A stretch of DNA of 64,000 nt from Streptomyces atratus. GTDB taxonomy: Bacteria > Actinomycetota > Actinomycetes > Streptomycetales > Streptomycetaceae. The notes beneath the pieces are model-generated. The model was not told the DNA's origin. It saw only the letters and a program-made list of their open reading frames with translations, and searched no databases. The DNA is taken from contig NZ_BMRN01000018.1 of NCBI RefSeq assembly GCF_014648655.1, positions 62,001 to 126,000 of the forward strand, in the 5' to 3' direction. Of the stretch, positions 32,647 to 40,194 are shown piece after piece. Position 1 is the first letter of the stretch, and each line of letters opens with the position of its first letter. A program made the translations under genes and the position numbers.

Positions 32647-34557
32647 ATGTCCGTCGCACCGCATCTGCAACTGCCGCCGCCCGACCGGATCCTGTCCTCC
32701 CGTACCGGTTGGACCCGGGCCCACTGGGAGGCGACGGCCGACCGGATGCTGGACGCGCTGGTGCCGTACGCGACACCCGGCTTCGCGCAGTACCGGCTGC
32801 CCGGCCGCAACAGCTGGTCGGGGGTCGTCTCGGACGGTCTGGAGGGTTTCGCCCGGTCGTTCCTGCTCGCCGCCTGCCGGATCGCGGGCGCGGGCGGGGC
32901 GGTCGACCCCGCATTGATCGAGCGGTTCACAGCGGGCCTGGCAGCGGGCACGGACCCCCTCAGCGGTGAGTCCTGGCCTCGGCTGACGGACTGTTCGCAG
33001 CAGATGGTGGAGGCGGCGTCGGTCGCGGTCGCACTGCACGAGACCCGGCCGTGGATCTGGGACCGGCTGGACGCCCGGGTCCAGGAGCGGGTCGTCGACT
33101 GGTTCTCCGGGTTCGTCGGCGGGCGTACCTGGGACAACAACTGGCGGCTCTTCCAGGTGGTGTCCGAGCAGTTCCTCGCCTCGGTCGGCGCCCCCTACAG
33201 CCGCTCCGACATCGAGAGCAATCTGGACAGGATCGAGGACTGGTACGTCGGTGACGGCTGGTACACCGACGGCGACGGCCGGAACTTCGACTACTACATC
33301 GGCTGGGCCATGCATCTGTACCCGCTGCTGTGGTCGCGGATCGCGGGCGCCGACGACGGGGGCAGGACCGAGGTCTACCGGCAGCGGCTCAGCCGGTTCC
33401 TGGAGGACTACCCGCACTTCTTCGGCTCCGACGGTGCGCCGGTCCACCAGGGCCGTTCACTGACGTACCGGTTCGCCGCTCTCGCACCGGTGTGGATGGG
33501 GGCGCTGGCCGACTGCACCCCGCTCGCGCCGGGGCTCACTCGCCGGCTCGCCTCGGGCACGATGCGGCACTTCGCGGAGCGTGGTGTGCCGGACGAGCGG
33601 GGGCTGCTGACGCTCGGCTGGTACGACACGTTCCTGCCGAGCACCCAGCCGTATTCCGGTCCCGCCTCACCGTACTGGGCGAGCAAGGGTTTCCTCGGGC
33701 TGCTGCTCCCGGCGGATCACCCGGTGTGGACGGCACGGGAACTCCCGCTGCCCGTCGAGGAGTCCGACCAGTACACCGCGCTGCCCGCACCCGGCTGGCT
33801 GCTCCACGGCACCCGCGACGACGGCATCGTGCGGCTCATCAATCACGGCAGCGACCACAATCCGCCGTACGACGAGGCGGCCGACCCGTCCGAGGGCGTG
33901 GACGATCCGCACTACGCGAAGTTCGCCTACTCGACGGCGACGGCCCCCGAAGCCGCCCCGCACGCCGTGACACGCTCCATCGACGGTCATCTGGCACTCG
34001 TCGCCCCGGACGGCACGCCGTCGCTGCGCCGCCGGATCCATCCGCTGCGCTGCGAGGACCGCGTCGCCGCCTCCTGGTACGCGGCCCGGCTGCCGGGTGA
34101 CGACCGTCCGTACCGGATCGAGACGACGAGTGTGCTGCACGGACCGTGGGAGATCCGGGTGCACCGGGTCGAGGCGCCCGAGGGTGCGGTGGTGCGGGAG
34201 GGCGGTCACGCGGTCGCTCATGCGGAGAGTCCGTTCGCCCTGTCGGGTCCCGACTGGGCGCTCGCCCGTACGGCCGACGGTCTGAGCAGCGCCCTGATCG
34301 CGCTGTACGGCTGGGACGGTGGTGGCGAGGGGGCCGCTGTCGCGCGTGACGTCCAGTCCAATGCGTACGGACCGCGTTCCGCGATCCCGTACCTGTGCAG
34401 CCGACCGCACCCGGGCGGGCAGAGCATCCATGTATCGCTCGTCGCCCTTTCCCAGGACACCGTTCATCCGGAGGCGCTGCGCGACTCGGTGCGGGTACGA
34501 GCGGGTGCGGACGCGGTGGTCCTGACGTTCCTCGACGGTACGACGGTCGAGGTCTGA
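32647..34557 (+). CDS. DUF2264 protein, probable glycoside hydrolase (GH154-like)
   Basis: 636 residues, ATG 32647 preceded by GAGGAG. No signal peptide is visible, so it is likely cytoplasmic. The first ~370 residues form the DUF2264 alpha/alpha barrel (RLPGRNSWSGVVSDGLEGFA, TWDNNWRLFQVVSEQFLASV, DGWYTDGDGRNFDYYIGWAM, GRSLTYRFAALAPVWMGALA, SPYWASKGFLGLLLP), and the rest is a beta-rich C-terminal domain. DUF2264 overlaps the GH154 group in which beta-glucuronidase activity is known. A cytoplasmic uronidase acting on imported PL8 products fits the locus well. Third gene of the M60-PL8-DUF2264 operon. Confidence 0.82.
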   Translation: MSVAPHLQLPPPDRILSSRTGWTRAHWEATADRMLDALVPYATPGFAQYRLPGRNSWSGVVSDGLEGFARSFLLAACRIAGAGGAVDPALIERFTAGLAAGTDPLSGESWPRLTDCSQQMVEAASVAVALHETRPWIWDRLDARVQERVVDWFSGFVGGRTWDNNWRLFQVVSEQFLASVGAPYSRSDIESNLDRIEDWYVGDGWYTDGDGRNFDYYIGWAMHLYPLLWSRIAGADDGGRTEVYRQRLSRFLEDYPHFFGSDGAPVHQGRSLTYRFAALAPVWMGALADCTPLAPGLTRRLASGTMRHFAERGVPDERGLLTLGWYDTFLPSTQPYSGPASPYWASKGFLGLLLPADHPVWTARELPLPVEESDQYTALPAPGWLLHGTRDDGIVRLINHGSDHNPPYDEAADPSEGVDDPHYAKFAYSTATAPEAAPHAVTRSIDGHLALVAPDGTPSLRRRIHPLRCEDRVAASWYAARLPGDDRPYRIETTSVLHGPWEIRVHRVEAPEGAVVREGGHAVAHAESPFALSGPDWALARTADGLSSALIALYGWDGGGEGAAVARDVQSNAYGPRSAIPYLCSRPHPGGQSIHVSLVALSQDTVHPEALRDSVRVRAGADAVVLTFLDGTTVEV

Positions 34558-34613
34558 AGACGCTCGAGGTCACGTCGTGGTCAAGGTCCGATCGCGGCCG
34601 GAGACAGTTCACG

Positions 34614-34640
34614 GACCGGGCCGCCGGGGGCCGCCCGGTC
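34614..34640. terminator. hairpin between convergent operons
   Basis: GACCGGGC (34614-34621) and GCCCGGTC (34633-34640) pair perfectly between the DUF2264 gene and the end of the GAF gene, probably terminating both. Confidence 0.6.
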
Positions 34641-35226
34641 AGATACCGATGCCTTTGTCCTCCCGCCGCTGGATGTGGCCGACGAGTTCCTGCGCAAGGG
34701 ACTTGATCGTGTCGAGCCCTGCCCTGCCCCATGGGCGGGGCACGGTGTCGACCGCACAGACGGCACCCAGGGCGATGCCCGTGCGATCGATGAGGGGCGC
34801 GCCGAGGTAGGAGCGGATGCCTATTTCGTCGACTACCGGATTCCCGGCGAACCGTGGGTAGTCGCAGACGTCCTCCAGGACGAGCGCCTTGCGCCGTACG
34901 ACGACATGCGGGCAGTAGCCGCGGTCGAGGGCCACATACCGGCCGCCGCGGCCGCTGCCCGCGGCCGTTGCGCCCAGGTCGAAGCCCCTGTGCATGCCGG
35001 CCGGGGTGTGCAGTCCGGCGTGGAACTGCCGGTTCCCGTCGATGAAGTTGACCATCGAGAAGGGCACTTCGGTCACTTCGGCCACCCGGTCGGCGAAGGC
35101 GTCGAAGTTGTCGAACGAGGCATCGCCACGTTCTCCGAGGCCCAGGGTTCGTAGCCGCTGGGTACGGACGAAGGCATCACGGTCGACAGGCGTGAGCAGC
35201 ATCCGGCCGTCGGCATGCAGGGTCAC
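34639..35226 (-). CDS. GAF-domain protein linked to conservon
   Basis: 195 residues from GTG 35226, overlapping the GTPase gene's stop (GTGA). Essentially a single GAF domain: FDAFADRVAEVTEVPFSMVN, FIDGNRQFHAGLHTP, GYCPHVVVRRKALVLEDVCD, VVDEIGIRSYLGAPLIDRTG and ALGAVCAVDTVPRPW. The Cys-Pro-His motif is typical of redox- or ligand-sensing GAF proteins of this type. Last gene of the minus-strand operon; being coupled to cvnD, it may feed a signal into the conservon complex. Ligand unknown. Confidence 0.88.
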   Translation of the reverse strand: MTLHADGRMLLTPVDRDAFVRTQRLRTLGLGERGDASFDNFDAFADRVAEVTEVPFSMVNFIDGNRQFHAGLHTPAGMHRGFDLGATAAGSGRGGRYVALDRGYCPHVVVRRKALVLEDVCDYPRFAGNPVVDEIGIRSYLGAPLIDRTGIALGAVCAVDTVPRPWGRAGLDTIKSLAQELVGHIQRREDKGIGI

Positions 35227-36035
35227 GGGTGTGCTCCGAAGCCGGACAACGGGGCCGGGGCGGAAGTGGCGTTGATCAGGTGCTGGACCAGTGTGACCAG
35301 TGTCCCGGTGCCGGAGCTGGCGATCCGGGCGTCGCAGAGCACGACCGGTACGTCCGGCCCCAGGTCGAGCGCGGCCCGTACCTCCTCGGGCGCATAGCGG
35401 TAGGCGCCGTCGAACTCATTCACCGCGACGATGAATCCGATGCCGCGTCGCTCGAAGAAGTCGACAGCGGCGAAGCACTCCGCGAGCCTGCGGGTGTCCG
35501 CGATCACGACCGCTCCGAGCGCCCCTTGGGAGAGTTCGTCCCACATGAACCAAAAGCGTTCCTGGCCGGGAGTGCCGAACAGATAGAGCACATGCTGCTC
35601 GTCGAGCGTGATGCGGCCGAAGTCCATCGCCACAGTCGTGGAGGCCTTGGACTCGATGCCGTCGAGACTGTCGGTGGCGGCGCTGACCTGGGTCAGCAGC
35701 TCTTCCGTGCTCAGCGGTGCGATTTCGCTGACCGCGCCGACGAAGGTCGTCTTGCCGACGCCGAACCCGCCTGCAACCAGCACTTTGAGCGCGACGGGAA
35801 AGCCTTCGGAGCCACCGGAGTCATAGGCACCGCTGGTTCCGCCGGCTCCTCCGGCGTCATGACTGCCACGGGAGCCATAGGTGTCACCGGAGTCATAGGC
35901 GCCACGAAACTCGCCGTAGCCTTGCGGATGGCCATGCCTTGCGTGGCTTGCGTGGCTTCCGAAGCCTTCGGAGCTTGCGCTGTTCTCGTACGCGGCAAAG
36001 CTGCCGAAGCCGTCAGAGCTGTCGTCGTAAGCCAT
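35223..36035 (-). CDS. cvnD: conservon GTP-binding protein CvnD
   Basis: 270 residues from ATG 36035, inside the end of cvnC. A long Gly/Ser/Tyr-rich low-complexity N-terminal tail (about 80 residues with GAYDSGDTYGSRGSHDAGGA) precedes the small GTPase domain: P-loop GGFGVGKTT, G3-like LYLFGTPGQERFWFMWDEL, and NEFD as NKxD equivalent. CvnD proteins are Ras-like switches recruited to the membrane by CvnA. The tail is unusually long and rich in Gly/Asp/Ser; most relatives start a few residues before the P-loop. It may be a flexible linker. Confidence 0.92.
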   Translation of the reverse strand: MAYDDSSDGFGSFAAYENSASSEGFGSHASHARHGHPQGYGEFRGAYDSGDTYGSRGSHDAGGAGGTSGAYDSGGSEGFPVALKVLVAGGFGVGKTTFVGAVSEIAPLSTEELLTQVSAATDSLDGIESKASTTVAMDFGRITLDEQHVLYLFGTPGQERFWFMWDELSQGALGAVVIADTRRLAECFAAVDFFERRGIGFIVAVNEFDGAYRYAPEEVRAALDLGPDVPVVLCDARIASSGTGTLVTLVQHLINATSAPAPLSGFGAHP

Positions 36036-36390
36036 CGAGCACTGCCTCCAGCAGAGATCGGTCGGTGGGCATGTCATGGAAGGCGGGCGGGTGCGCGGTG
36101 ACTGCCCCGCAGTCCACCAGGTCGGAGACGAGCACCTTGGTGACGACTGCGGGCAGCCGCAGATGGGCGGCGATCTCAGCCACCGACGTGGGGCCGCCGC
36201 ACAGCCCCAGCGCGACGCAGTGCTCGGGACCGAGATGGATCTGCGGCTCGGTCCCGGTGGCCATCACCAGGGAGAGCAGGTCGAGCACGGTCGTCGGACG
36301 GGTGCGGCCGTCGCTCACGGTGTACGGGCGGATGAGCCGGCCTGCCGCGTCGTCGAGCAACGGCCCGTCCTGCGGAACCGACACCCTCAC
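36013..36390 (-). CDS. cvnC: conservon DUF742 protein CvnC
   Basis: 125 residues of the DUF742 family: GRLIRPYTVSDGRTRPTTVL, DLLSLVMATG, HCVALGLCGGPTSVAEIAAH and VLVSDLVDCGAVTAH, a winged-helix-like fold. Start at 36390 overlaps the cvnB stop by 4 nt, and the gene overlaps cvnD by 23 nt, giving the tight packing typical of conservons. It probably regulates the GTPase or connects it with CvnB. Confidence 0.92.
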   Translation of the reverse strand: MRVSVPQDGPLLDDAAGRLIRPYTVSDGRTRPTTVLDLLSLVMATGTEPQIHLGPEHCVALGLCGGPTSVAEIAAHLRLPAVVTKVLVSDLVDCGAVTAHPPAFHDMPTDRSLLEAVLDGLRRQL

Positions 36391-36821
36391 AACCCCGTGG
36401 CGCTCGGTGTCCCGGCCACTTGTCTCGTCGGAGTCATCAGATAGGGCCGGACGCTCTTGACCAGCATGGTCATCTCATAGCCGAGCACCGCCGCGTCCGC
36501 CTCGCGGCCGGCGAGAACGGCGAGGCAGGTGCCCGACCCGGCGGTGGAGACGAACAGCAGCGTGGAGTCGAGCTCGACCACCACCTGTCTCACGTCGCCG
36601 CTGTCACCGAAGCGCGCGCCGGCACTGCGGCCGAGCGAGTACAGGCCGGCGGCCAGCGCCGCCATGTGGTCGGCGCTGTCGGCGTCCATGCCGTGGAGGG
36701 ATTTCACCAGCCCGTCGGCGGAGAGGAGGACTGCGCTGCGTGTGTACGGCACGCGCTGGACCAGTCCGCTCAGCAGCCAGTCGAGGTCCGAGACCGGACC
36801 GGACGGCATATCGGTCGCCAT
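36387..36821 (-). CDS. cvnB: conservon Roadblock/LC7 protein CvnB
   Basis: 144 residues. Roadblock/LC7 fold: DLDWLLSGLVQRVPYTRSAV, LLSADGLVKSLHGMDADSAD, HMAALAAGLYSLGRSAGARF and VVVELDSTLLFVSTAGSG. ATG 36821 is preceded by AAGGAG about 8 nt upstream. A nearby ATG at 36828 is in another frame. These proteins act as GTPase-activating or scaffold subunits in the CvnA-D complex at the membrane. Confidence 0.92.
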   Translation of the reverse strand: MATDMPSGPVSDLDWLLSGLVQRVPYTRSAVLLSADGLVKSLHGMDADSADHMAALAAGLYSLGRSAGARFGDSGDVRQVVVELDSTLLFVSTAGSGTCLAVLAGREADAAVLGYEMTMLVKSVRPYLMTPTRQVAGTPSATGL

Positions 36822-36828
36822 GGTGCAT

Positions 36829-38823
36829 CTACTCCTTGGAGGTATTCGCTTCGAGGGGGTCGGTGGCTGGGGCCGCGTCCTGATCCGGGGCAGGATCCAG
36901 TGCCGGATCCGGGACCGGGTGATGCGGCGCGACGGTCGCGGTGAGTCCGCGGACCGGCAGCGGTCCGGGCGGGGTCCGGGCCTGCCAGGTCTGCGGGGCC
37001 GCCGCTTCGCGGCTCGTGTCCGGGCCCCGTTCGGTGTCCGCCTCGGATTCGCTACGGGCCTCCGCGAGTTCGATGCCCCGACGGAAGGCTGCCATGAGTC
37101 CCGGGTCGTGCAGGGTCTGTTCGTCCTCGGTGCGCGGGGCCGGTGCCTCCCTGAGCTGCGGAACCAGGTGCTCCTGGTTGGCGCGCCTGGGGAGTTGGGG
37201 CCTGCCCATGGTGCCGCGTACGACTCCGGGCTCGGAGTGGAGCGCCGTGGCGGTTTCGTCCGTGCACCGGATTCCGGGGCGGGCATCGGCCGGAGTGGGG
37301 CGGTCGAGGCGCTCGGCGCGCAGTGGGAGCGGCGGGGCTTCGCCCTCGCGTCTCGCCTGCTGGGGTGGTTGATGCAGGCGAAGCGGTTGAGTGGGTACGT
37401 ACGGCTGCCGGTTGGCGCTCGCCTGCGGGGCCGGTGACGCGGCCGGTGACGGGCCCGGACCGGCGCCCGGTCCGGGATGCAGGGTCGGGTTCGGCTTGCG
37501 GTGGCTTCCGGTGTCGTCCTCGGCCGGCGGACGGTGTACGGGTCCCGGCGGCGGGACCAAAGCCGCGTCGGCCTCGGCCGGAGCGTCCCCGTCCACGCCC
37601 AGAAGGGACTGCGGGAGAACGAGTACGGCCTGTGTGCCTCCATAGATGTTGCTCTGCAGCCTGACCGCGATGCCGTGCCGTCGGGCGAGTGACGCGACGA
37701 CGAACAGGCCGATCCGGCCGTCCTGCAGGAGATGGGACACATTGACCTGGTCGGGATCGGCGAGCAGGGCGTTCATCCGCCTCTGCTCGTTGCCCGGCAT
37801 GCCCAGGCCCCGGTCCTCGACCTCCAGGGCCAGTCCGGCGGTGACCTGCTGGGCACGGAGCAGCACTTGGGTGTGCGGGGCGGAGAACACGGTGGCGTTC
37901 TCCACGAGTTCGGCCAGCAGATGGATCACATCGGCCACGGCGTGTCCGCGCAGCGTGCCGTCGATCGGCGGTACCAGTTTGACCCGCGGGTACTGCTCCA
38001 CCTCGGCGATCGCCGAGCGCAGCACCTCCGTCATGGTGACCGGGTTGCTCCACTGACGCCGGGAGACGGCGCCGCCGAGGACGGCGAGGTTCTCTGCATG
38101 CCTGCGGATGCGGGTGGCGAGATGGTCGACATGGAAGAGGCCCTTGAGCAGATCGGGGTCCTCGACCTCGTGCTCCAGCTCGTCGATCAGCTGGATCTCG
38201 CGGTGCACGAGCGACTGCAGCCGGCGGGCGAGATTGACGAACACCTCGACTTTCTGGTCCTCGCCGGTGTGGTCGGAGAGCCGGGACGCCTGCATGACCG
38301 CGGCCACGGCGACTTCCTGCTGGCGGCCGAGTTCCTGCGCGAGCAGCTCGAAGGCGTCGCTGCCGGGCGCGGCAGGCTGCGCGGGCCTGCGTGCGGGCAC
38401 GGGCTCGCCGTTGCGGAGCTGTTCCACCACCCGCTGAAGTTCGGCCTGGCCCTGTGCGCTGGCGCGGCGGAGCGCCAGGCAGCGGCCGAAGACGGTGGTG
38501 GCGACTCGGTTGGCGGCCGAGTACGCGGCCAGCACGGCGGCGACGGCCAGTGCACCGGCCCCGCCCAGTGCGGTCCACAATTCGGTGTTCGGCCGGGCTC
38601 CGGTGGAGCGGACGGTGAAGATGACCGCTGCGGCTCCGCTCAGCACCGCGGCGACGGTCGGCAGCATCGCGGTGCGCAGGAGTTGAGGGCGTATACGCGC
38701 CTCGGGGGATGGCTTGGCGGCACGCGGCCTGGCCGTGGCCGAGTGGGAACGGGCACCCGGTCGGCCGTGCCGTCCGCCCTCTCGGCGTTCCGGTCGCGCT
38801 TCGGGTGCGCGAAGTTGAGACAT
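36829..38823 (-). CDS. cvnA: conservon sensor ATPase/kinase CvnA
   Basis: 664 residues from ATG 38823 (GAGGA upstream). Basic N-terminal tail, two membrane segments close together (LLRTAMLPTVAAVLSGAAAV and ALGGAGALAVAAVLAAYS), then a helical dimerisation region (FVNLARRLQSLVHREIQLID) and a HATPase_c domain with the N box ELVENATVFSAPHTQVL and G boxes RGLGMPG and DGRIGLFVVASLARRHGI. A Pro-rich tail of about 230 residues ends ANTSKE. The sensor region between the membrane segments is only about 10 residues, so the signal is likely sensed in the membrane or the cytoplasm. First gene of the five-gene operon. Confidence 0.9.
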   Translation of the reverse strand: MSQLRAPEARPERREGGRHGRPGARSHSATARPRAAKPSPEARIRPQLLRTAMLPTVAAVLSGAAAVIFTVRSTGARPNTELWTALGGAGALAVAAVLAAYSAANRVATTVFGRCLALRRASAQGQAELQRVVEQLRNGEPVPARRPAQPAAPGSDAFELLAQELGRQQEVAVAAVMQASRLSDHTGEDQKVEVFVNLARRLQSLVHREIQLIDELEHEVEDPDLLKGLFHVDHLATRIRRHAENLAVLGGAVSRRQWSNPVTMTEVLRSAIAEVEQYPRVKLVPPIDGTLRGHAVADVIHLLAELVENATVFSAPHTQVLLRAQQVTAGLALEVEDRGLGMPGNEQRRMNALLADPDQVNVSHLLQDGRIGLFVVASLARRHGIAVRLQSNIYGGTQAVLVLPQSLLGVDGDAPAEADAALVPPPGPVHRPPAEDDTGSHRKPNPTLHPGPGAGPGPSPAASPAPQASANRQPYVPTQPLRLHQPPQQARREGEAPPLPLRAERLDRPTPADARPGIRCTDETATALHSEPGVVRGTMGRPQLPRRANQEHLVPQLREAPAPRTEDEQTLHDPGLMAAFRRGIELAEARSESEADTERGPDTSREAAAPQTWQARTPPGPLPVRGLTATVAPHHPVPDPALDPAPDQDAAPATDPLEANTSKE

Positions 38824-39118
38824 CAGCGTCCTCGGTACGTGGGGCACCAGGAATCGGCGTTCATGCGGTGGCACCTACGGTGGTCGGTCAGGCTCGGTTC
38901 ATCGGTCGGGCAGGCTCGAAGGAGATGAACCCACCGTTGATCACCGGATACACACGGTAGTCGCCGATCACGCAGGCACGACGGGCAGTTGTCGAACTTG
39001 CCCGCCATCCGTCCCGCTCTGGTATTACCTCTCGCACGAGAGGCCGATTACTCCGCATCGACATCTGGTCGACGGACACCCGAACGGCCTACAGGAGCGA
39101 TCCCCTGAACACGGAACG
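38824..39118. other. conservon upstream region, no firm gene
   Basis: This region should hold the conservon promoter. A 63-codon minus-strand frame (38888-39079; GTG start; ends ACVIGDYRVYPVINGGFISF plus EPARPMNRA) has a plausible C-terminus but no RBS of quality; it overlaps another 61-codon frame. I do not call either gene. Confidence 0.3.
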
Positions 39119-39153
39119 GCTCGGCCCGTCCGGTCATGCCGGACGGGCCGAGC
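39119..39153. terminator. 15-bp perfect hairpin
   Basis: GCTCGGCCCGTCCGG (39119-39133) and CCGGACGGGCCGAGC (39139-39153) pair perfectly around a 5-nt loop, between the conservon and the secreted-protein gene at 39244. Confidence 0.75.
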
Positions 39154-39243
39154 TGTCTGACGCTCCGCGGTCGATTGAGCTCTCCCTGCCCGAAACGGGG
39201 TCGAGCCCCCCCAACGACGAGACGGAGTACGCAAGCGCTCAAC

Positions 39244-39810
39244 CTATGCGCAGGCCCTGTCGAAGGCGCGATCCGCTGCCTGCACCCACGCTTCCCAGTA
39301 GGCGTCGGTGTGATTCTGGCTCCGGTCCGGCATGGGCCGCTCGCTGCAGCTCGCCTCGGCCGCGTCGCGGCCGGCCAGGCCTCCTGCTGTGCGTCCCTGC
39401 GCTCGCTCGCTCGCGTCGCCCATCCCCGGGGTGGAAGGGGGCTGGGCCGTCCCGGTTTCGGGCTGGGCCGTCCCGGTTTCGGGCTGGACCATCCTGCAGT
39501 TCACGAAGATGTTGCTCTGGTCCTCGTTGACGGCGAGAACGGTGTAGTCGACGTTCTTCTGGAAGCGCTTCAGCAAGAAGTTGCCGTTCGCGTCCACGTT
39601 CAAGGGCTCGGTGGACTCACCGTCGTTGAGGTTCCGCGGAGCCGTGAAGCCCTCACCGGAGATGGTGACGAACGTCCCGTTCGCCGCGGGCGTGACCGTG
39701 CAGCTCGCAGCAGGCACTGCTCCGGCGGTCGGCGCGAAGACGATCGCGCCGGACAGTGCGAGTGAGGACGCGAGCAAAGAAACCACGGCGCGTCGAGGGT
39801 GCAGATGCAT
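39244..39810 (-). CDS. small secreted protein with PETGTAQ repeats
   Basis: 188 residues from ATG 39810 (GGGAG upstream). A Sec signal peptide (VVSLLASSLALSGAIVFAPT, ending AGA) leads to a ~80-residue neocarzinostatin-like/Ig-like beta domain (CTVTPAANGTFVTISGEGF, PLNVDANGNFLLKRFQKNVD, IFVNCRMVQ). Then comes a linker with two tandem PETGTAQ repeats and a C-terminal helical tail (AYWEAWVQAADRAFDRAC). Two Cys in the domain may form a disulphide. The linker repeat is a 21-bp DNA tandem repeat (39440-39487). PETG resembles a sortase motif, but no hydrophobic tail follows, so the protein is probably released. Function unknown. Confidence 0.75.
   Translation of the reverse strand: MHLHPRRAVVSLLASSLALSGAIVFAPTAGAVPAASCTVTPAANGTFVTISGEGFTAPRNLNDGESTEPLNVDANGNFLLKRFQKNVDYTVLAVNEDQSNIFVNCRMVQPETGTAQPETGTAQPPSTPGMGDASERAQGRTAGGLAGRDAAEASCSERPMPDRSQNHTDAYWEAWVQAADRAFDRACA
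39440..39487. repeat. 21-bp tandem repeat, 2.3 copies
   Basis: The unit GGCTGGGCCGTCCCGGTTTC plus G occurs perfectly at 39440-39460 and 39461-39481, with a six-base partial third copy. It keeps reading frame in the secreted protein gene. Confidence 0.85.
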
Positions 39811-40194
39811 GATGGTGCTCCCATCGGAGAGGCGTGGAACAGTCGGCCGCAGTGGCGTCGGCGCTCATCACCGCGAGCACTGCGCGGCGGCCTGCGGGGC
39901 GGGCGGGCACTGACGATCCTCAACTCCGGCCGCCGCGTCACACCGGCGGCAGTCCGGAGGCCGGAAGGTGCCCGCTGTCCCATGCTCCCCCGCCCTCCCC
40001 GGGGTGTCGACCGGGGACGGGCGGGACAATCGTGCCGAGCGGCTCCCAATGCCTGCGGCGCCTTGCCTGCGGCACCACAACTCCCGTCGGAAGGGAGCCC
40101 CCACGTTGAGCCGAAGGAGTGAGGCCTCGGTATCAGGACTTGACGATGCGGACCTCTGCACGGAGGCCGTGCAGGCTCTCGTCCCTGTCCCGTG
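39811..40194. other. no gene recognised
   Basis: The 384 bp between the secreted-protein start and the end of the MBL-fold gene have no ORF with convincing codon use. This stretch should hold the promoter of the secreted-protein gene. Confidence 0.5.

Noticed and set aside
28611..33447. 631- and 816-codon minus-strand frames
   Set aside because: They lie antisense to the M60, PL8 and DUF2264 genes, whose family motifs are clear on the plus strand.
36387..37742. 451-codon minus-strand frame extending CvnB upstream
   Set aside because: The upstream part is an off-frame reading of cvnA; the Roadblock domain starts cleanly at ATG 36821 with its own RBS.
39440..39487. PETG repeats as a sortase cell-wall anchor
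   Set aside because: No Leu before PETG, no following hydrophobic segment and basic tail; the repeats lie mid-protein.
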